64,000 nt of DNA from Aradus depressus (Eukaryota; Arthropoda; Insecta; Hemiptera; Aradidae). The translations under genes and the position numbers were made by a program. The stretch lies in contig OY759224.1 of assembly GCA_963662175.1 (NCBI GenBank), positions 28,839,489 through 28,903,488 of the forward strand. The letters are read 5' to 3'. A model generated the notes under the pieces. That model searched no databases. It was given only the letters and a program-made list of their open reading frames with translations, and had not been told where the DNA came from. Below, one piece after another: positions 31,380-41,439 of this stretch; within the stretch, counting starts at the first letter, position 1, and each line of letters opens with the position of its first letter.

Positions 31380-31915
31380 TACGGTGATCGGATAACATGA
31401 TATTGCGGTGGAAACAACATTGAGTTTCTGACTGGTTATATAACTGTCCCGTTACATCTATAGCTAGGATATAAAAAGTTTTAAAACAAAAGATTGAGGA
31501 TTCCGACTATATCAACGTGTACATTTTTACATAGTAATTTGTTAATTATTATTTTTATATAGACAGATATGTACCATAGTTTATGATACCATTGCCATTA
31601 GAGCTGGAGAGATGATTATACCATTCCTCTAATGGTATTTATACCATCAGCACAATCACAATGCTCCCTCAGATTCCTCACGACATCCATTAACTGAACA
31701 CTCATGGATAAGAAGGTTTTTGACCGGAGCCAGTCTGCCCGTATGGTCACATTTCGAAATTCAATAAGAATCAACTTTTCACTTTCACAGCTACAAAAAG
31801 GAAGTTTATATAATTGGTGAAAAATTCTATGTTGAATTTTCGCAGGGATTTCATGTTTTCCAAATCCTTGATTTCAAAAATGAAAATTGTTTATATGTGA
31901 GTGTGTAATAACTAC
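31380..31915. repeat. R repeat pieces
   Basis: 31385-31475 is a worn minus-orientation end; 31795-31915 is a plus-orientation start (TATATAATTGGTGAAAAATTC, TTTCATGTTTTCCAAATCC). Between them, ATACCATT and AATGGTAT words form small inverted repeats near 31587-31650. Confidence 0.5.
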
Positions 31916-32151
31916 CGATATTAATAATAATACATTTATTTCCGTTAAACCAATACATTATAATAGGATACGTCAAAAGAAATTATACATTAAGATAGCT
32001 TATAAATTAGATATATAACTACTTGAGTCTAACACACGTATGATTAGTAGTAACATAAAAAACTATTTAAAAAAGTAAAATGAGATTAATAAAAACCGAA
32101 TAAATAAATATTTAAAAATGTATGAGTATATATTTTTAAAAAACCCAAAAA
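31916..32151. other. Possible antisense non-LTR 3' tail; otherwise nothing
   Basis: TTAATAATAATACATTTATTTC looks like an inverted simple-repeat tail plus an AATAAA-type signal of a non-LTR element. The evidence is weak. The rest is AT-rich. Confidence 0.3.
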
Positions 32152-33218
32152 AACGAAGATATCTAAAAGTATCCTTTTCTAATAAAGTTAGTACGCAGTG
32201 ATAACGTATCCCTACCACCCAACGAGTTATCTAGAAGTATCCTATTCTAATAAAGTTAGTAGGCAGTGATAACGTTTCCCCACCACCCAACGAGTTATCT
32301 AGAAGTATCCTATTCTAATAAAGTTAGTAGGCAGTGATAACGTATCCCCACCACCCAACGAGTTATCTAGAAGTATCCTATTCTAATAAAGTTAGTACGC
32401 AGTGATAACGTATCCCTACCACCCAACGAGTTATCTAGAAGTATCCTATTCTAATAAAGTTAGTAGGCAGTGATAACGTATCCCCACCACCCAACGAGTT
32501 ATCTAGAAGTATCCTATTCTAATAAAGTTAGTAGGCAGTGATAACGTATCCCCACCACCCAACGAGTTATCTAGAAGTATCCTATTCTAATAAAGTTAGT
32601 ACGCAGTGATAACGTATCCCTACCACCCAACGAGTTATCTAGAAGTATCCTATTCTAATAAAGTTAGTAGGCAGTGATAACGTATCCCCACCACCCAACG
32701 AGTTATCTAGAAGTATCCTATTCTAATAAAGTTAGTAGGCAGTGATAACGTATCCCCACCACCCAACGAGTTATCTAGAAGTATCCTATTCTAATAAAGT
32801 TAGTACGCAGTGATAACGTATCCCTACCACCCAACGAGTTATCTAGAAGTATCCTATTCTAATAAAGTTAGTAGGCAGTGATAACGTATCCCCACCACCC
32901 AACGAGTTATCTAGAAGTATCCTATTCTAATAAAGTTAGTAGGCAGTGATAACGTATCCCCACCACCCAACGAGTTATCTAGAAGTATCCTATTCTAATA
33001 AAGTTAGTAGGCAGTGATAACGTATCCCCACCACCCAACGAGTTATCTAGAAGTATCCTATTCTAATAAAGTTAGTACGCAGTGATAACGTATCCCTACC
33101 ACCCAACGAGTTATCTAGAAGTATCCTTTTCTAATAAAGTTAGTACGCAGTGATAACGTATCCCCACCACCCAACGAGTTATCTAGAAGTATCCTATTCT
33201 AATAAAGTTAGTACGCAG
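32152..33218. repeat. 68-bp satellite, about 15.7 units, trimer order
   Basis: The period is exactly 68 bp (for example AACGAGTTAT at 32221, 32289 and 32357). Units are of two types: A (GTACGCAG with CCCTACC) and B (GTAGGCAG with CCCCACC). The order is ABB ABB ABB ABBB A, then a hybrid unit and a partial A, so a 204-bp trimer was the amplified block. Each unit carries GATAAC and GTTATC as an inverted pair. The units are very alike, so the array is young or homogenised. Confidence 0.95.
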
Positions 33219-33560
33219 AAAAAATGTCAAGCATCGAGGTCATATGGAAATATATTATTTGACGTTGATATACCGACCCTCTCATGGATAAGACATTGAT
33301 CTGTTGATGTATAATTTAAAAGCAAAATAGTTGAACTAAATAACAAGGTATATAATTTGGCGATAGAGATTATCGATAAGATGTGTTTTTAAGTTAAGTT
33401 GTTGACTTTTCACGTTAAGATAAGCGACTTTGCCCTTCACTTGACTGACATATGTCCTGATAAAAGAAGTTCCTATGTCTAAAGTTAAGTAACTTCACAA
33501 GATGGAAGTGCTACTTATTCTTGTCCTAACTCTGACATAAAATCGATATTGACAACAACA
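33219..33560. other. No feature recognised
   Basis: No frame or family words. Confidence 0.4.
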
Positions 33561-33569
33561 TATATATTT

Positions 33570-34720
33570 TTTTTACCTCCCCAGTTATACAAAGTAGGGA
33601 CATTATGTAATCTGTCAGAAATTCGATATTGAATTTTCGTCGGAATTTTATGTTTTCGCTCTCCCACCAAAGCCGATCGATCGTTTGGGCTAAAACTCAA
33701 TTTTTGACTTATAAAATGGCTTCCGAATCCTCATACTAAATGTCGTTTTGATGCATTGATTATATCGGCAGTTATTGAAATTTTATCGTTCCACCTCTGA
33801 CCCTATCGTCCTTATGGGATTTTGAATTTACATACGAAATTTCGTGTCAATACATTCATTACAATGGCAGTTATTACGAGTTTTGTGTTTCTTTGGCCGA
33901 TTTGGCTGGGAATAAGGTGTCATCCTGAGAGTTCTGGAACATAAAATCCATTCTACCAGGAGTTATAGTGCTCACAGACAAACGCATAGACAAACAGATA
34001 TTTTTGACGTGAAAACGTTTATTCGCTTGTTAAGCCGGTCAAACTTTCTTGTGTTACAAAATACCGTCAGATTTCAGTCGATAATAACTACGAGACTAAT
34101 AATGCGATAACAACGGTTGAGGTCACAATGGATAGAAGCATGTCTGTACGTGTTTGTTTTGCCTGTGACGTTATCAGGCTAGTGTGGGCGCCGGCGGATG
34201 ATTGTTGCGAATTAGCGTTGTGTAAAATTAGAAATTAGTGTAGCGTGATTACGCGTTTAGATAGGACGTTGATTCGTGTGTCATTGTAAAGAGCTTGAGG
34301 AGCACTATTAGGATTCAAAGTGAAACAATAAAAATATTCGCCGAAATAATCGGTATTAAATTGAAAATTGCAAAACAATTAAAGATTTCGTCTCATATGA
34401 ATCGTAAATATGCGCGAAATTATAGAAACCGCAATCAGAGGAAAGCTCGCATCAAAAGGTATTTAGAAAACCTAAAAAGTCTAGAGCCGAGCAAATGCAA
34501 GAGCTATCGAAAAGAAAATGAAAAATGATTTTATCCCGACGTTTTCACGGAAAATCTATGGCGTGGACCTTGACTACGCCTTAATATTTTTTTTTCATTT
34601 TCTGGAAAACATAAGTTCCGTTGAAAACTCCGCATCGAATTTTTGATCGATAACATAACTTCCCCTATACCTCATATAACTGGGGAAATGACTGTCTGTG
34701 AAGCCGATAACTCCCGATAG
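33570..34720. repeat. R repeat copy, chimeric, split by an insertion
   Basis: It starts in plus orientation (TTATGTAATCTGTCAGAAATTC) and switches near 33660 to minus-orientation words (CTCTCCCACC, TCGTTTGGGCTAAAA). It then runs through two modules and is cut at 34006. It resumes at 34584 with TTTTCATTTTCTGGAAAACAT and the terminal CATAACTTCCCCTATACC. Confidence 0.7.
34006..34583. mobile_element. Unclassified insertion in an R copy
   Basis: The R context resumes cleanly on both sides, with ATATTTTT at 33998-34005 and again at 34584-34591 as a candidate 8-bp TSD. An inverted pair CGTGAAAACGT (left edge) and ACGTTTTCACG (34539) is present. A hairpin GGCGT...ACGCC lies at the right edge. A 77-codon plus frame (34295-34528) gives a very basic peptide (Lys/Arg-rich, YARNYRNRNQRKARIKRY). 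It resembles no family I can name. Confidence 0.5.
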
Positions 34721-34909
34721 AATGATTTAGAACCAACAATTTTTTATATGTATCTCTTTGGACCATGTTCAAAATGATCATTTTAATGAAATTCAGAAAT
34801 AAGTAGACCCAGGAGGGAAAAAAATGCAAATTTTATTGGGGCCCATTCCCCTTGAAGTTTTTTCCAACTTAAAACTAAGTTAGCCCAGGTCACCATTTGA
34901 CCAACTTAT

Positions 34910-35580
34910 AAAAGCGTTATAACTTTCTTTTAGAAGTTAGGCCTCCCCTTAACGTCCAACCAGTTAACTCACTTTTCTAGCAGATAAATTGTCCTATTTT
35001 AATATTGATAATAATATTTTTATGGTTATGTAAGGATATTCTGAATTAATAATATATATATATATATATTTTTTTTTTCCAAAGAGGGTGTCGGTAGCTC
35101 AGTGATGCGTGCCTGCCTTCTGAGCTCAAGATCGTGAGTTCGAAACCCGACCGAGTCCCTTTGTTTATTTTATCTAGGAGGTAAAATAAACTTAAGTACG
35201 CCGTCCTTCGGATAGGAGCCTGTACGATGTCGTTTACTCGTTAATGACCCCTACCCTAGGTGAATAAAAATTTAGGGTAGGCAAAATTTAGGACTCCCAC
35301 AGTAGAGTCGGGCTCACGTCAACCAGAGTGACGAAAGAGCGCTCTGGTAGTAGACGATATGACCGTAATTAAAGCCCGGGCATGAGTCATAATAACTAAT
35401 ACTATATTTTCCATAGCTTTATTCTTCTGAATGCTCATACTAAATTTCAAGTCCTGGTAGCTCCTCTGATCTCCCCTTCCTCTACGGCTGATTCAGCTAA
35501 AAATTAATAGGTGTCGTCTTTGAAATCTCTGCTGTGAATTTTCGACGATTATATAACTTCCCCTATACCTTCTCTGTGGA
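34910..35580 (-). repeat. R+SINE composite, second copy
   Basis: Left flank TTAGAAGTTAGGCCTCCCCT, GTTAACTCACTTTTCTAGCA, GGATATTCTGAAT. Right flank CATAGCTTTATTCTTCTGAA. Both match the composite at 9.95-10.56 kb. It ends TATATAACTTCCCCTATACC. Confidence 0.75.
35084..35399 (+). mobile_element. tRNA-derived SINE within the composite
   Basis: GAGGGTGTCGGTAGCTCAG shares the CAGTGATGCG two-base gap with the copy at 10158, so they are sisters. Box B is intact. A short deletion removes the GACGTTAAGCGATGGTC block. Confidence 0.9.
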
Positions 35581-36440
35581 TGCGAACTGCGAAAGAATTG
35601 AATTTCAAAATTTATTATTTATTAATAAAATATGAATTCTTTTGACTCCCTCGGTTCAGCAGGAATTTAAACAACCAATACTAACATAAACAATACTCCA
35701 AGATTTATTAGAATTTTTTCGGAGATTGATGTATATACCTTTATTTATTTTTTTTAACTCCCAGAAAAATGTGAAAAAAATGCGGCAAAAAAAATGTTCA
35801 GCATAACATAGTAATCGAAAATAAAATTCGATATTTTCATCAGAATTTCTTGGTTTCCAACAAAGAAAAAAACATAACATTCATTACATCGGCAGTTATT
35901 TGAGTCTAGTACCCCTTGTCAGGTAGGCCCCTTCCAATCGACCGATTTCATGGAAAATTAATAGATGCCATCCTTGCGGAGTTTTGAATTTAAATATAAC
36001 ATTCCGTTGAAATCTCAACATAAAATTTCTGACCGATTATATAATTTTTGACTTATGTTGTTCTGAATTTACTTATAAAGTTTTCTGTCGATCTATTCAT
36101 TACTTCGGCAGTTACTGAGGTTTTTGGTTTCACCCCCTCTCCCATCTCAATCCTCCACATCCCTTTGGACAATTTGGCTGAAAATTAATAGGTGTCGTCC
36201 TATATCCATTCATTACTTCAGCAGTTACTGGGGATCGAAGAAGAAGATGTACTCAAAATCTCTGAAATGATCAATGAAATGAATGAATCGAAATGAAATT
36301 TCATATGAGTATTGAAAAGTCTCTGAGTAAGGGATCTACAACCAAATCGGTGGAATGGTATACGAGGAAATGTGAAAATCAACCAATTCGATCTGGGGAA
36401 GAATGTTGCCTGTGATACACCGGTGACATTTTTTTCACTT
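35581..36440. repeat. R cluster, several worn pieces
   Basis: After about 200 bp without recognisable content, R words occur from 35815: ATTCGATATTTTCATCAG (plus), 35880-36215 in minus orientation (CATTACATCGGCAGTTATT twice), 36215-36430 in plus orientation ending TCTGGGGAAG. Confidence 0.55.
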
Positions 36441-36690
36441 TCATCCAAGAGATAAATTTTTGGTTTGGACCTAATTAAAAGTTTGTAACCAAGGCTTTAC
36501 TGTCCAAAACCAAAAAAAAAGAAAAGGGAGGGAAATAAAATAAATAAAAAATACTCTTTCATGAACTTTTTAATCCTCAAAAAAAAATAGAGAACTATAT
36601 TTATTTTCCAAATTACCTTCCAAGGACGCTTTTGTAAAAGTTCTGTTAGAAGGTTTTAACTTTGAAAAAGTTAATGAATTAAAAAAAAAA
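36441..36690. other. No feature recognised
   Basis: A-rich; nothing identified. Confidence 0.4.
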
Positions 36691-36694
36691 TATC

Positions 36695-37735
36695 ATTTAT
36701 AACTTTCCCAGCTATATGGAGAATAGGGGAAGTTATGTAATCGGTCAGAAAATCGATTTTGAGTTTTTATCGATATTTTATGTTTTCCACCACCGATTGG
36801 GCTAAGATTAGGCCTGGGGCGCACTTGCAATTTTCAGTTGAGCAACTGTCTAGTCGCAGTTGCATGATTTTGGGCACACTACTGCAACTAAAAAGTTTGG
36901 TTGCTACGTATGGGCACACATGGGGATGGAATTAGTAGTTGCGAGATGGACTTGAGAGAGTTGGCTGCGTTGTGTGCCTTTGAGATAAGAAGGTAAAAAT
37001 GCAAAAAGCGTTTTTGGCTTCATCCGTTAACGACACAGCGTAGCGAGAAGGGGCAATTCCATAAATTGTATGCACATTTAAGAAGTTACCCAGTGAAATT
37101 TTTTTAATACTACCGAATGAGCTTGAAAACTTTTGACAAGCTTCTTGAGCTCATTCGTCCTGGTATTACTCGACGGGAATATTTGCAAATGTTGTGAATC
37201 TAGAACTACACAGGTAGAACCTGCAACTGTTTGATTGCAAGTGAGCTCACCACCATTCAATCCAATGTGTCACAAGGCGATTGTGCAACTAGATGCAACT
37301 AAAAAGTTAAAGCCAGACCACAAACTGTTTAGTTGCTGCAACTGGTTAATCAGTTGTAGTTGCATATATGCGCGGGTCCATAGCACTTCATATGACACAA
37401 ACATGCAATCAAACAGTTGCTCAACTGAAAATTGCAAGGCCCCAGGCCTTACATATAGGTTACTAAATTTCGTGTCGATAAATTCATTGCATATTGGGAG
37501 TTTTGAGTCACCTCCTCTCTGATTCCCCCTTCCCTTTGGTCGATTGGGCTGAAAAACTATAAGTGTCATCATTGGAGAGTTCTGGATTCTTATATAAAAT
37601 TTTGTGTCGATACATTCATATCTATTGAGACTTATCGTGTTCACAAACACACCGACAGTTTTTTTCATAATTTGAAAACTCGGCATCGAATTTTTAACCG
37701 ATTACATATATTTCGTATATCTGGGAAAGTAAAAC
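36695..37735. repeat. R repeat copy split by a Harbinger MITE
   Basis: AGTTATGTAATCGGTCAGAA and GATTGGGCTAAGATTA lie on the left. CATATAGGTTACTAAATTTC and two minus-orientation modules to CATATATTTCGTATATCTGG lie on the right. The sides join perfectly when the MITE and one TTA are removed. Confidence 0.8.
36811..37448. mobile_element. PIF/Harbinger-type MITE
   Basis: The left end GGCCTGGGGCGCACTTGCAA, then TTTTCAGTTGAGCAACTG, is mirrored on the right by CAGTTGCTCAACTGAAAA, TTGCAAGGCCCCAGGCC. A 3-bp TSD, TTA, at 36808-36810 and 37449-37451 is the PIF/Harbinger signature. Inner words TGGTTGCTAC and GGGCACAC recur. No transposase frame; the 138-codon minus frame is not one. Confidence 0.9.
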
Positions 37736-38035
37736 TCCCGTATCGGAAAACATGAATTTTAGATGACAACTCTTTCATCAAGTCTTCATTCTTGGTTTCT
37801 AAGTTAATTATATCATTTTAATAGTACTATTTAATTACCTCTCAACGTAAAGACTACGAATGAAAATGGCTTACTTTATTACATTACTCTTAATTACTTA
37901 TTAACTTTGTTTTTCGGCTCAAGGGAGCTTGATGGACTGGTGACTAGAATCACTGCCACTGAATACGAATACTACACTAATTATGTATTATAATTTATAT
38001 ATCTGTTGATTACTTTTTTTTTTAACAGGGTGGCA
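37736..38035. other. No feature recognised
   Basis: A+T-rich, no frame or family words. Confidence 0.4.
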
Positions 38036-38039
38036 ACCT

Positions 38040-38785
38040 ATAGAAATGTTTTTACTTCCCCATCTAAATGAAAGTTTAGGGGATGTTTTGTAATAGGTCA
38101 GATATTCAATGTTGAGTTATCACAGGGCGTTCAGGGTTTTTTGGGTTCAGGGTTTTCTGACCCCAGATTCCAAAAATTATGAAAAAAAATGTTTTCGCTC
38201 TCCCTCCAAAAGCAATTTGACCGTTTGACCTAAAAAATCAATATTTAACTTACATATGGGCTTGTGAATCCTCATATTAAATTTGGATTCGATAAATTCA
38301 TCACAAGGGTAGTAATTACAGTTTTTGTACTATCATCATCATCATCATAGGTGCTACAGCCCGTCAAGAGCCTTGGACTCCTCCAGGAAATGTCCCCATG
38401 CAGCTCTGTCCTGGGCCAGTCTCCACCAGCCCACCGCACCAAAACCGTCTTGCGTCTCTGTTCACGGTCTCCAGCCATCTTCTTCTGACGTGTCCAGCAC
38501 AACGGAGTCTGGCAATTCTAATCCAACTTTGGCGACAATTTTGGATCTGTGTAGAGTGCGTACAACTCCTGATTGTATCGGATGCGCCAGACGCCCTCCT
38601 CCTGGGTGGGGCCGAAGATCCTGCGGAGTATTCTCCTCTCGAAGATGTCAAGACGCCTATTTTCCGCCACAGCGGCAGCACCTTCGTGTCCCTGGGAAGC
38701 AGCCGGGATTTAAATTGTGACTGGAGGCCATAGTAGTATTTTTGTACTATGCTTCTTTTTCTTCCCTAATCCTACTTTTTCCTTT
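38040..38785. repeat. R repeat copy, chimeric, split by an RTE fragment
   Basis: It starts ACTTCCCCATCTAAATG in the terminal palindrome, runs plus to about 38185, then switches to minus words (TTTTCGCTCTCCCTCC, CGTTTGACCTAAAA). The RTE fragment sits at 38334-38738. The same plus-to-minus switch is seen at 33.66 kb and 15.4 kb. Confidence 0.7.
38334..38738 (-). pseudogene. RTE-like retrotransposon 3' end, frameshifted
   Basis: A 5'-truncated non-LTR element with a perfect 12-bp TSD, TTTTTGTACTAT, at 38322-38333 and 38739-38750 and a CAT/ATG repeat tail. On the minus strand three frames carry consecutive pieces of the region after the reverse transcriptase: RRILRRIFGPTQEEGVWR, RYNQELY; then IARLRCAGHV; then WWRLAQDRAAWGHFLEE. 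The last piece ends at a stop just before the tail. The order and words are those of the C-terminus of RTE-clade proteins. Two frameshifts make it non-coding. Confidence 0.88.
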
Positions 38786-39100
38786 GAGGGCGCCAGTAGC
38801 TCAGTGATTTGCATGCTGGGTTCGAAACCCAGTCCAGGCCCTTAGTTTATTTTATCTGGGAGGTACAATAAACTTGAGCATGCCGTCCTTCGAATAGGAC
38901 GTTAAGGAATGATCTCGAGCCGGTACGATGTTCAGGTACTCGTTAAAGATCCTAGATGAATAAAAATTTAGGATAGGCAAAATTTAGGACTCCCACAGTT
39001 GAGTCGGGCTCATGTCCACCAGAGTGACGAAAGAGCGCTCTGGTAGTAGGCGATATGACCTCGTAGTTAAAGCCCGGGCGTGAGTCCTAACTAACCTAAC
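38786..39100 (+). mobile_element. tRNA-derived SINE, anticodon arm deleted
   Basis: GAGGGCGCCAGTAGCTCAGT leads to GCATGCTGGGTTCGAAACCC, skipping about 28 bp of the anticodon arm but keeping boxes A and B. The tail is CTAACTAACCTAAC. Confidence 0.9.
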
Positions 39101-39104
39101 TTCT

Positions 39105-39360
39105 CTTGTACTTCCTATAGCTGGGGAAGTAAAATTAACTTCCGAATATATCGATATTTAATATTTGTATCGACGATACACAGAATCAGTAGAATCAGGG
39201 CTCAACTCAAAAACTCCAATAACTGCCGATGTAATGAATATATCGACACAAAATTTATCGATACAATTATGAGGATTCATCAGGTTTCGGAGGAATAGCG
39301 AAAGTGTTGATGCTGGGGAAGTACATTGTCTATGATTCACCGTCGACTTATTTTTTTCAG
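39105..39360 (+). repeat. R repeat copy, partial
   Basis: A terminal piece (ACTTCCTATAGCTGGGGAAG), then a plus module (AACTCCAATAACTGCCGATG) ending TGGGGAAGTACATTG and GATTCACCGTCGAC. Confidence 0.75.
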
Positions 39361-40070
39361 TTTCGTCTCACTTTGCGCATGGTCCTTGTCTGGACCAGTA
39401 CTTAAGAAGAGAGAATTAAAATTTTAGGAACACTCTCTCTCCTACCAAGGCTGGGTAAACTTGAATATTCTAGAGACTATACAAAAAAAGGAACACAACT
39501 GAAGGGGTCTCTAATTTTAATTAATCAAAATATTTAAAAAGTTAACCAAATTTGGTTACTCAATATGGCTGAACTTTGAAGACAAAATATTTTGAGTAAT
39601 AGCTAACGAGTCATTAGCACAAACGAGTAACTTATATTTTGAGAGTTCTTAAAAAATTATAACAATCTTATGTTCAAAAATTCATTATTTCAACATTGAA
39701 CAAGACGATTTTGGAGGTGGACCTTTTCTGCCCTAATCGGGAGTACACAAGAAAATTAAAAATCAATATCTGATTTATTTACCCAGAGAATTTTGAATCT
39801 TCATATTAAATTTCATGTCGATATTTGGCAGTAAAGAACTTCAAGAGTGGAGTAGTGATTCAGTCGCAAATACTGAAAAGAATCTCACTCGATAGGAAAT
39901 TTCATGTTAAAAAAAAACACGAAATAGCAAATTCTGAGGCATCCCAGTGGAATATCATTTTCGTGCAGCATTTTCTCCAAAACAGTTACTTATTCGAAAA
40001 AAAACATGGAATCTTTTTTGTAGAAATTTTTATGTTCTTCAATTTTGATAAGAACACATTATTTCATATG
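39361..40070. other. No gene; small R fragment near 39790
   Basis: An 82-codon frame at 39825-40073 is Phe/Lys-rich and not recognised. TCATGTCGATATTTGGCAGT near 39812 is an R relic. Confidence 0.35.
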
Positions 40071-40267
40071 TGATAGTAAGATGTTGTGGGACTAGATTTC
40101 TAATAGAAATAAAAGACGTTGTCTTCCCACTGTTTAGTTATATAGCCAGTTATCTTCCAACCGCTGTGCTGTGTGGTTGGATGAACCACTGATGATGACG
40201 CTGTTGCGTCGAAAACCGGTTCTGGTATAAATAAAACAGTGGGAAGACAACGTCTTTTATTTCTATT
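40071..40267. mobile_element. Q foldback element (Penelope-like terminal unit)
   Basis: The direct flanks AACACATTATTTCATATG (40053-40070) and AACACATTATTTCGTATG (40268-40285) match at 17 of 18 positions and serve as a TSD. The left arm at 40102-40136 and right arm at 40233-40267 are inverted copies (TAGAAATAAAAGACGTTGTC). Between them lies a complete hammerhead-like motif. A diverged copy in the opposite direction is at 52.5 kb. Confidence 0.82.
40185..40226 (+). ncRNA. Hammerhead-ribozyme-like motif (Q family), best copy
   Basis: Stem I ACCA (40185-40188) with TGGT (40223-40226); core CTGATGA plus T; stem II GACGC-TGTT-GCGTC, five perfect pairs; GAA; stem III palindrome AACCGGTT (40214-40221); C at 40222 as the cleavage nucleotide. 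This is the full type I order. The self-complementary stem III points to activity as a dimer. The one departure from the textbook core is the extra U after CUGAUGA. Confidence 0.72.
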
Positions 40268-40404
40268 AACACATTATTTCGTATGAGCAACAGATAATGA
40301 GATATTTTGGTCGAAACACTGAAAAGCACAGCATTGAATTTTTTTTTTTTTACTCCACCTGTTTTGGGTTGGCAGACGTTCACATTCGTCTTCGATGTAT
40401 AACC

Positions 40405-40530
40405 ACAAATCCTAATAACTCCCAATTCAATGATTGTATCAATAAAAAATAATATATGAGGATTGAGAAGTCCCGGATAAGACGTATGATATTCAGCACA
40501 CGTACCTAGGGACCTAAGCATCCAATGATC
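40405..40530 (+). repeat. R fragment and CCTAAGCATCCAATG block
   Basis: CCTAATAACTCCCAATTCAA and ATGAGGATTGAGAAGTC are a worn R module. GGGACCTAAGCATCCAATG also occurs near 57.82 kb. Confidence 0.5.
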
Positions 40531-41226
40531 TCTAGAAGAAGTTGGGCTGAAGAAACAAAGTCTTTCTACACGATCTCACTTTACCTAAAATGTGGATATT
40601 CGTCCGAGCATATCCGTGGTATCGACAGGTACCCTAGACTGTGTTACGAACGTCTCCTGTTCCTGAGCAAGCAGCCTTCAGACCTACCGGCCTACAACTG
40701 GGTGACTCAACTCCGGAATATCCTAACCTCTGTAGGCTATTCATGGTTATGGGATACTCAGGACCCTGATCTTATCAGCAGGCATAAGAAAAAGATTGTG
40801 AGTAGATTTGAAGAAAGGAGCCGCGATAGAGACATTCAGCACATTCTCGAATCTAACTATAACCTCACATACAAGGATATTTACTGTTACAACGTCTACT
40901 TAAAGCTGAGGACAAATATCGAGAGGACGAGAGTGTTGGCTCAGATACGGCTGTGTAGAGAAAGCCTGGCTAGAGTGACGGTGGGAGGAGTGACCTACCT
41001 CTTCAACAGGGAAGACAGCTGTAGTGTCTGCAACGAAGACCGACCGGACGACATCCACCATTTCTTCATGGAGTGTCCAGCCTTCAGCCAACTAAGAAAA
41101 AAGTACCTGGTAGAAGCACTAAAGAGCCCGCAACCTCACAAGACCCTTTTCAACATTACAAACAACCAAAACCTCAATAATATCATACTATACATAGTAA
41201 GGGCGCTAAAAATTAGAGGACATTGA
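40525..41226 (+). CDS. Non-LTR retrotransposon ORF2 C-terminal region (233 aa)
   Basis: The longest clean frame in the window that looks like protein. It encodes the part downstream of the reverse transcriptase of a LINE. Residues about 165-190 form the conserved zinc-knuckle-like motif CSVCNEDRPDDIHHFFMECP (C-x2-C, then H and C), seen near the C-terminus of CR1, L2 and Jockey-type proteins. The frame ends at TGA 41224, followed by an AT-rich 3' UTR, AATAAAG at 41410 and a TTGAA-repeat tail to about 41439. There is no reverse transcriptase catalytic region, so the copy is 5'-truncated and the first Met is not a true start. The lack of stops suggests a young copy. The clade is not certain. Confidence 0.82.
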   Translation: MISRRSWAEETKSFYTISLYLKCGYSSEHIRGIDRYPRLCYERLLFLSKQPSDLPAYNWVTQLRNILTSVGYSWLWDTQDPDLISRHKKKIVSRFEERSRDRDIQHILESNYNLTYKDIYCYNVYLKLRTNIERTRVLAQIRLCRESLARVTVGGVTYLFNREDSCSVCNEDRPDDIHHFFMECPAFSQLRKKYLVEALKSPQPHKTLFNITNNQNLNNIILYIVRALKIRGH

Positions 41227-41439
41227 AGTTTTCAAATAAAATACCATTTTTATTTTTGTTTTAATTTGTTAATTAACAGTTAGGTTCTATAGTACTTTGT
41301 ATTTTATTATTATTATTATTTTATATTTTCATTTATTTGTACTTTTTTAAACTGAATAATGTATATATCAGACCGAACCCTGAGCCTAAAAGATGTATTT
41401 CCTAAAGGCTAATAAAGAATTGAATTGAATTGAATTGAA
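40535..41439 (+). mobile_element. 5'-truncated LINE with TTGAA tail
   Basis: The extent is from the point where the R flank ends to the end of the simple-repeat tail. No convincing TSD is seen. The words ATATCCGTGG just after the tail also occur inside the ORF (near 40608), so a second tiny fragment may follow. Confidence 0.75.

Noticed and set aside
32152..33218. CRISPR-like array
   Set aside because: The units are contiguous 68-bp tandem repeats with no unique spacers, and the context is eukaryotic.
37270..37686. 138-codon minus-strand frame
   Set aside because: It crosses the right boundary of the Harbinger MITE and its TTA duplication, so it is a chance fusion of transposon end and R sequence.
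38325..38733. Plus-strand frames of 111 and 131 codons
   Set aside because: They are antisense shadows of the RTE fragment, whose protein words lie on the minus strand.
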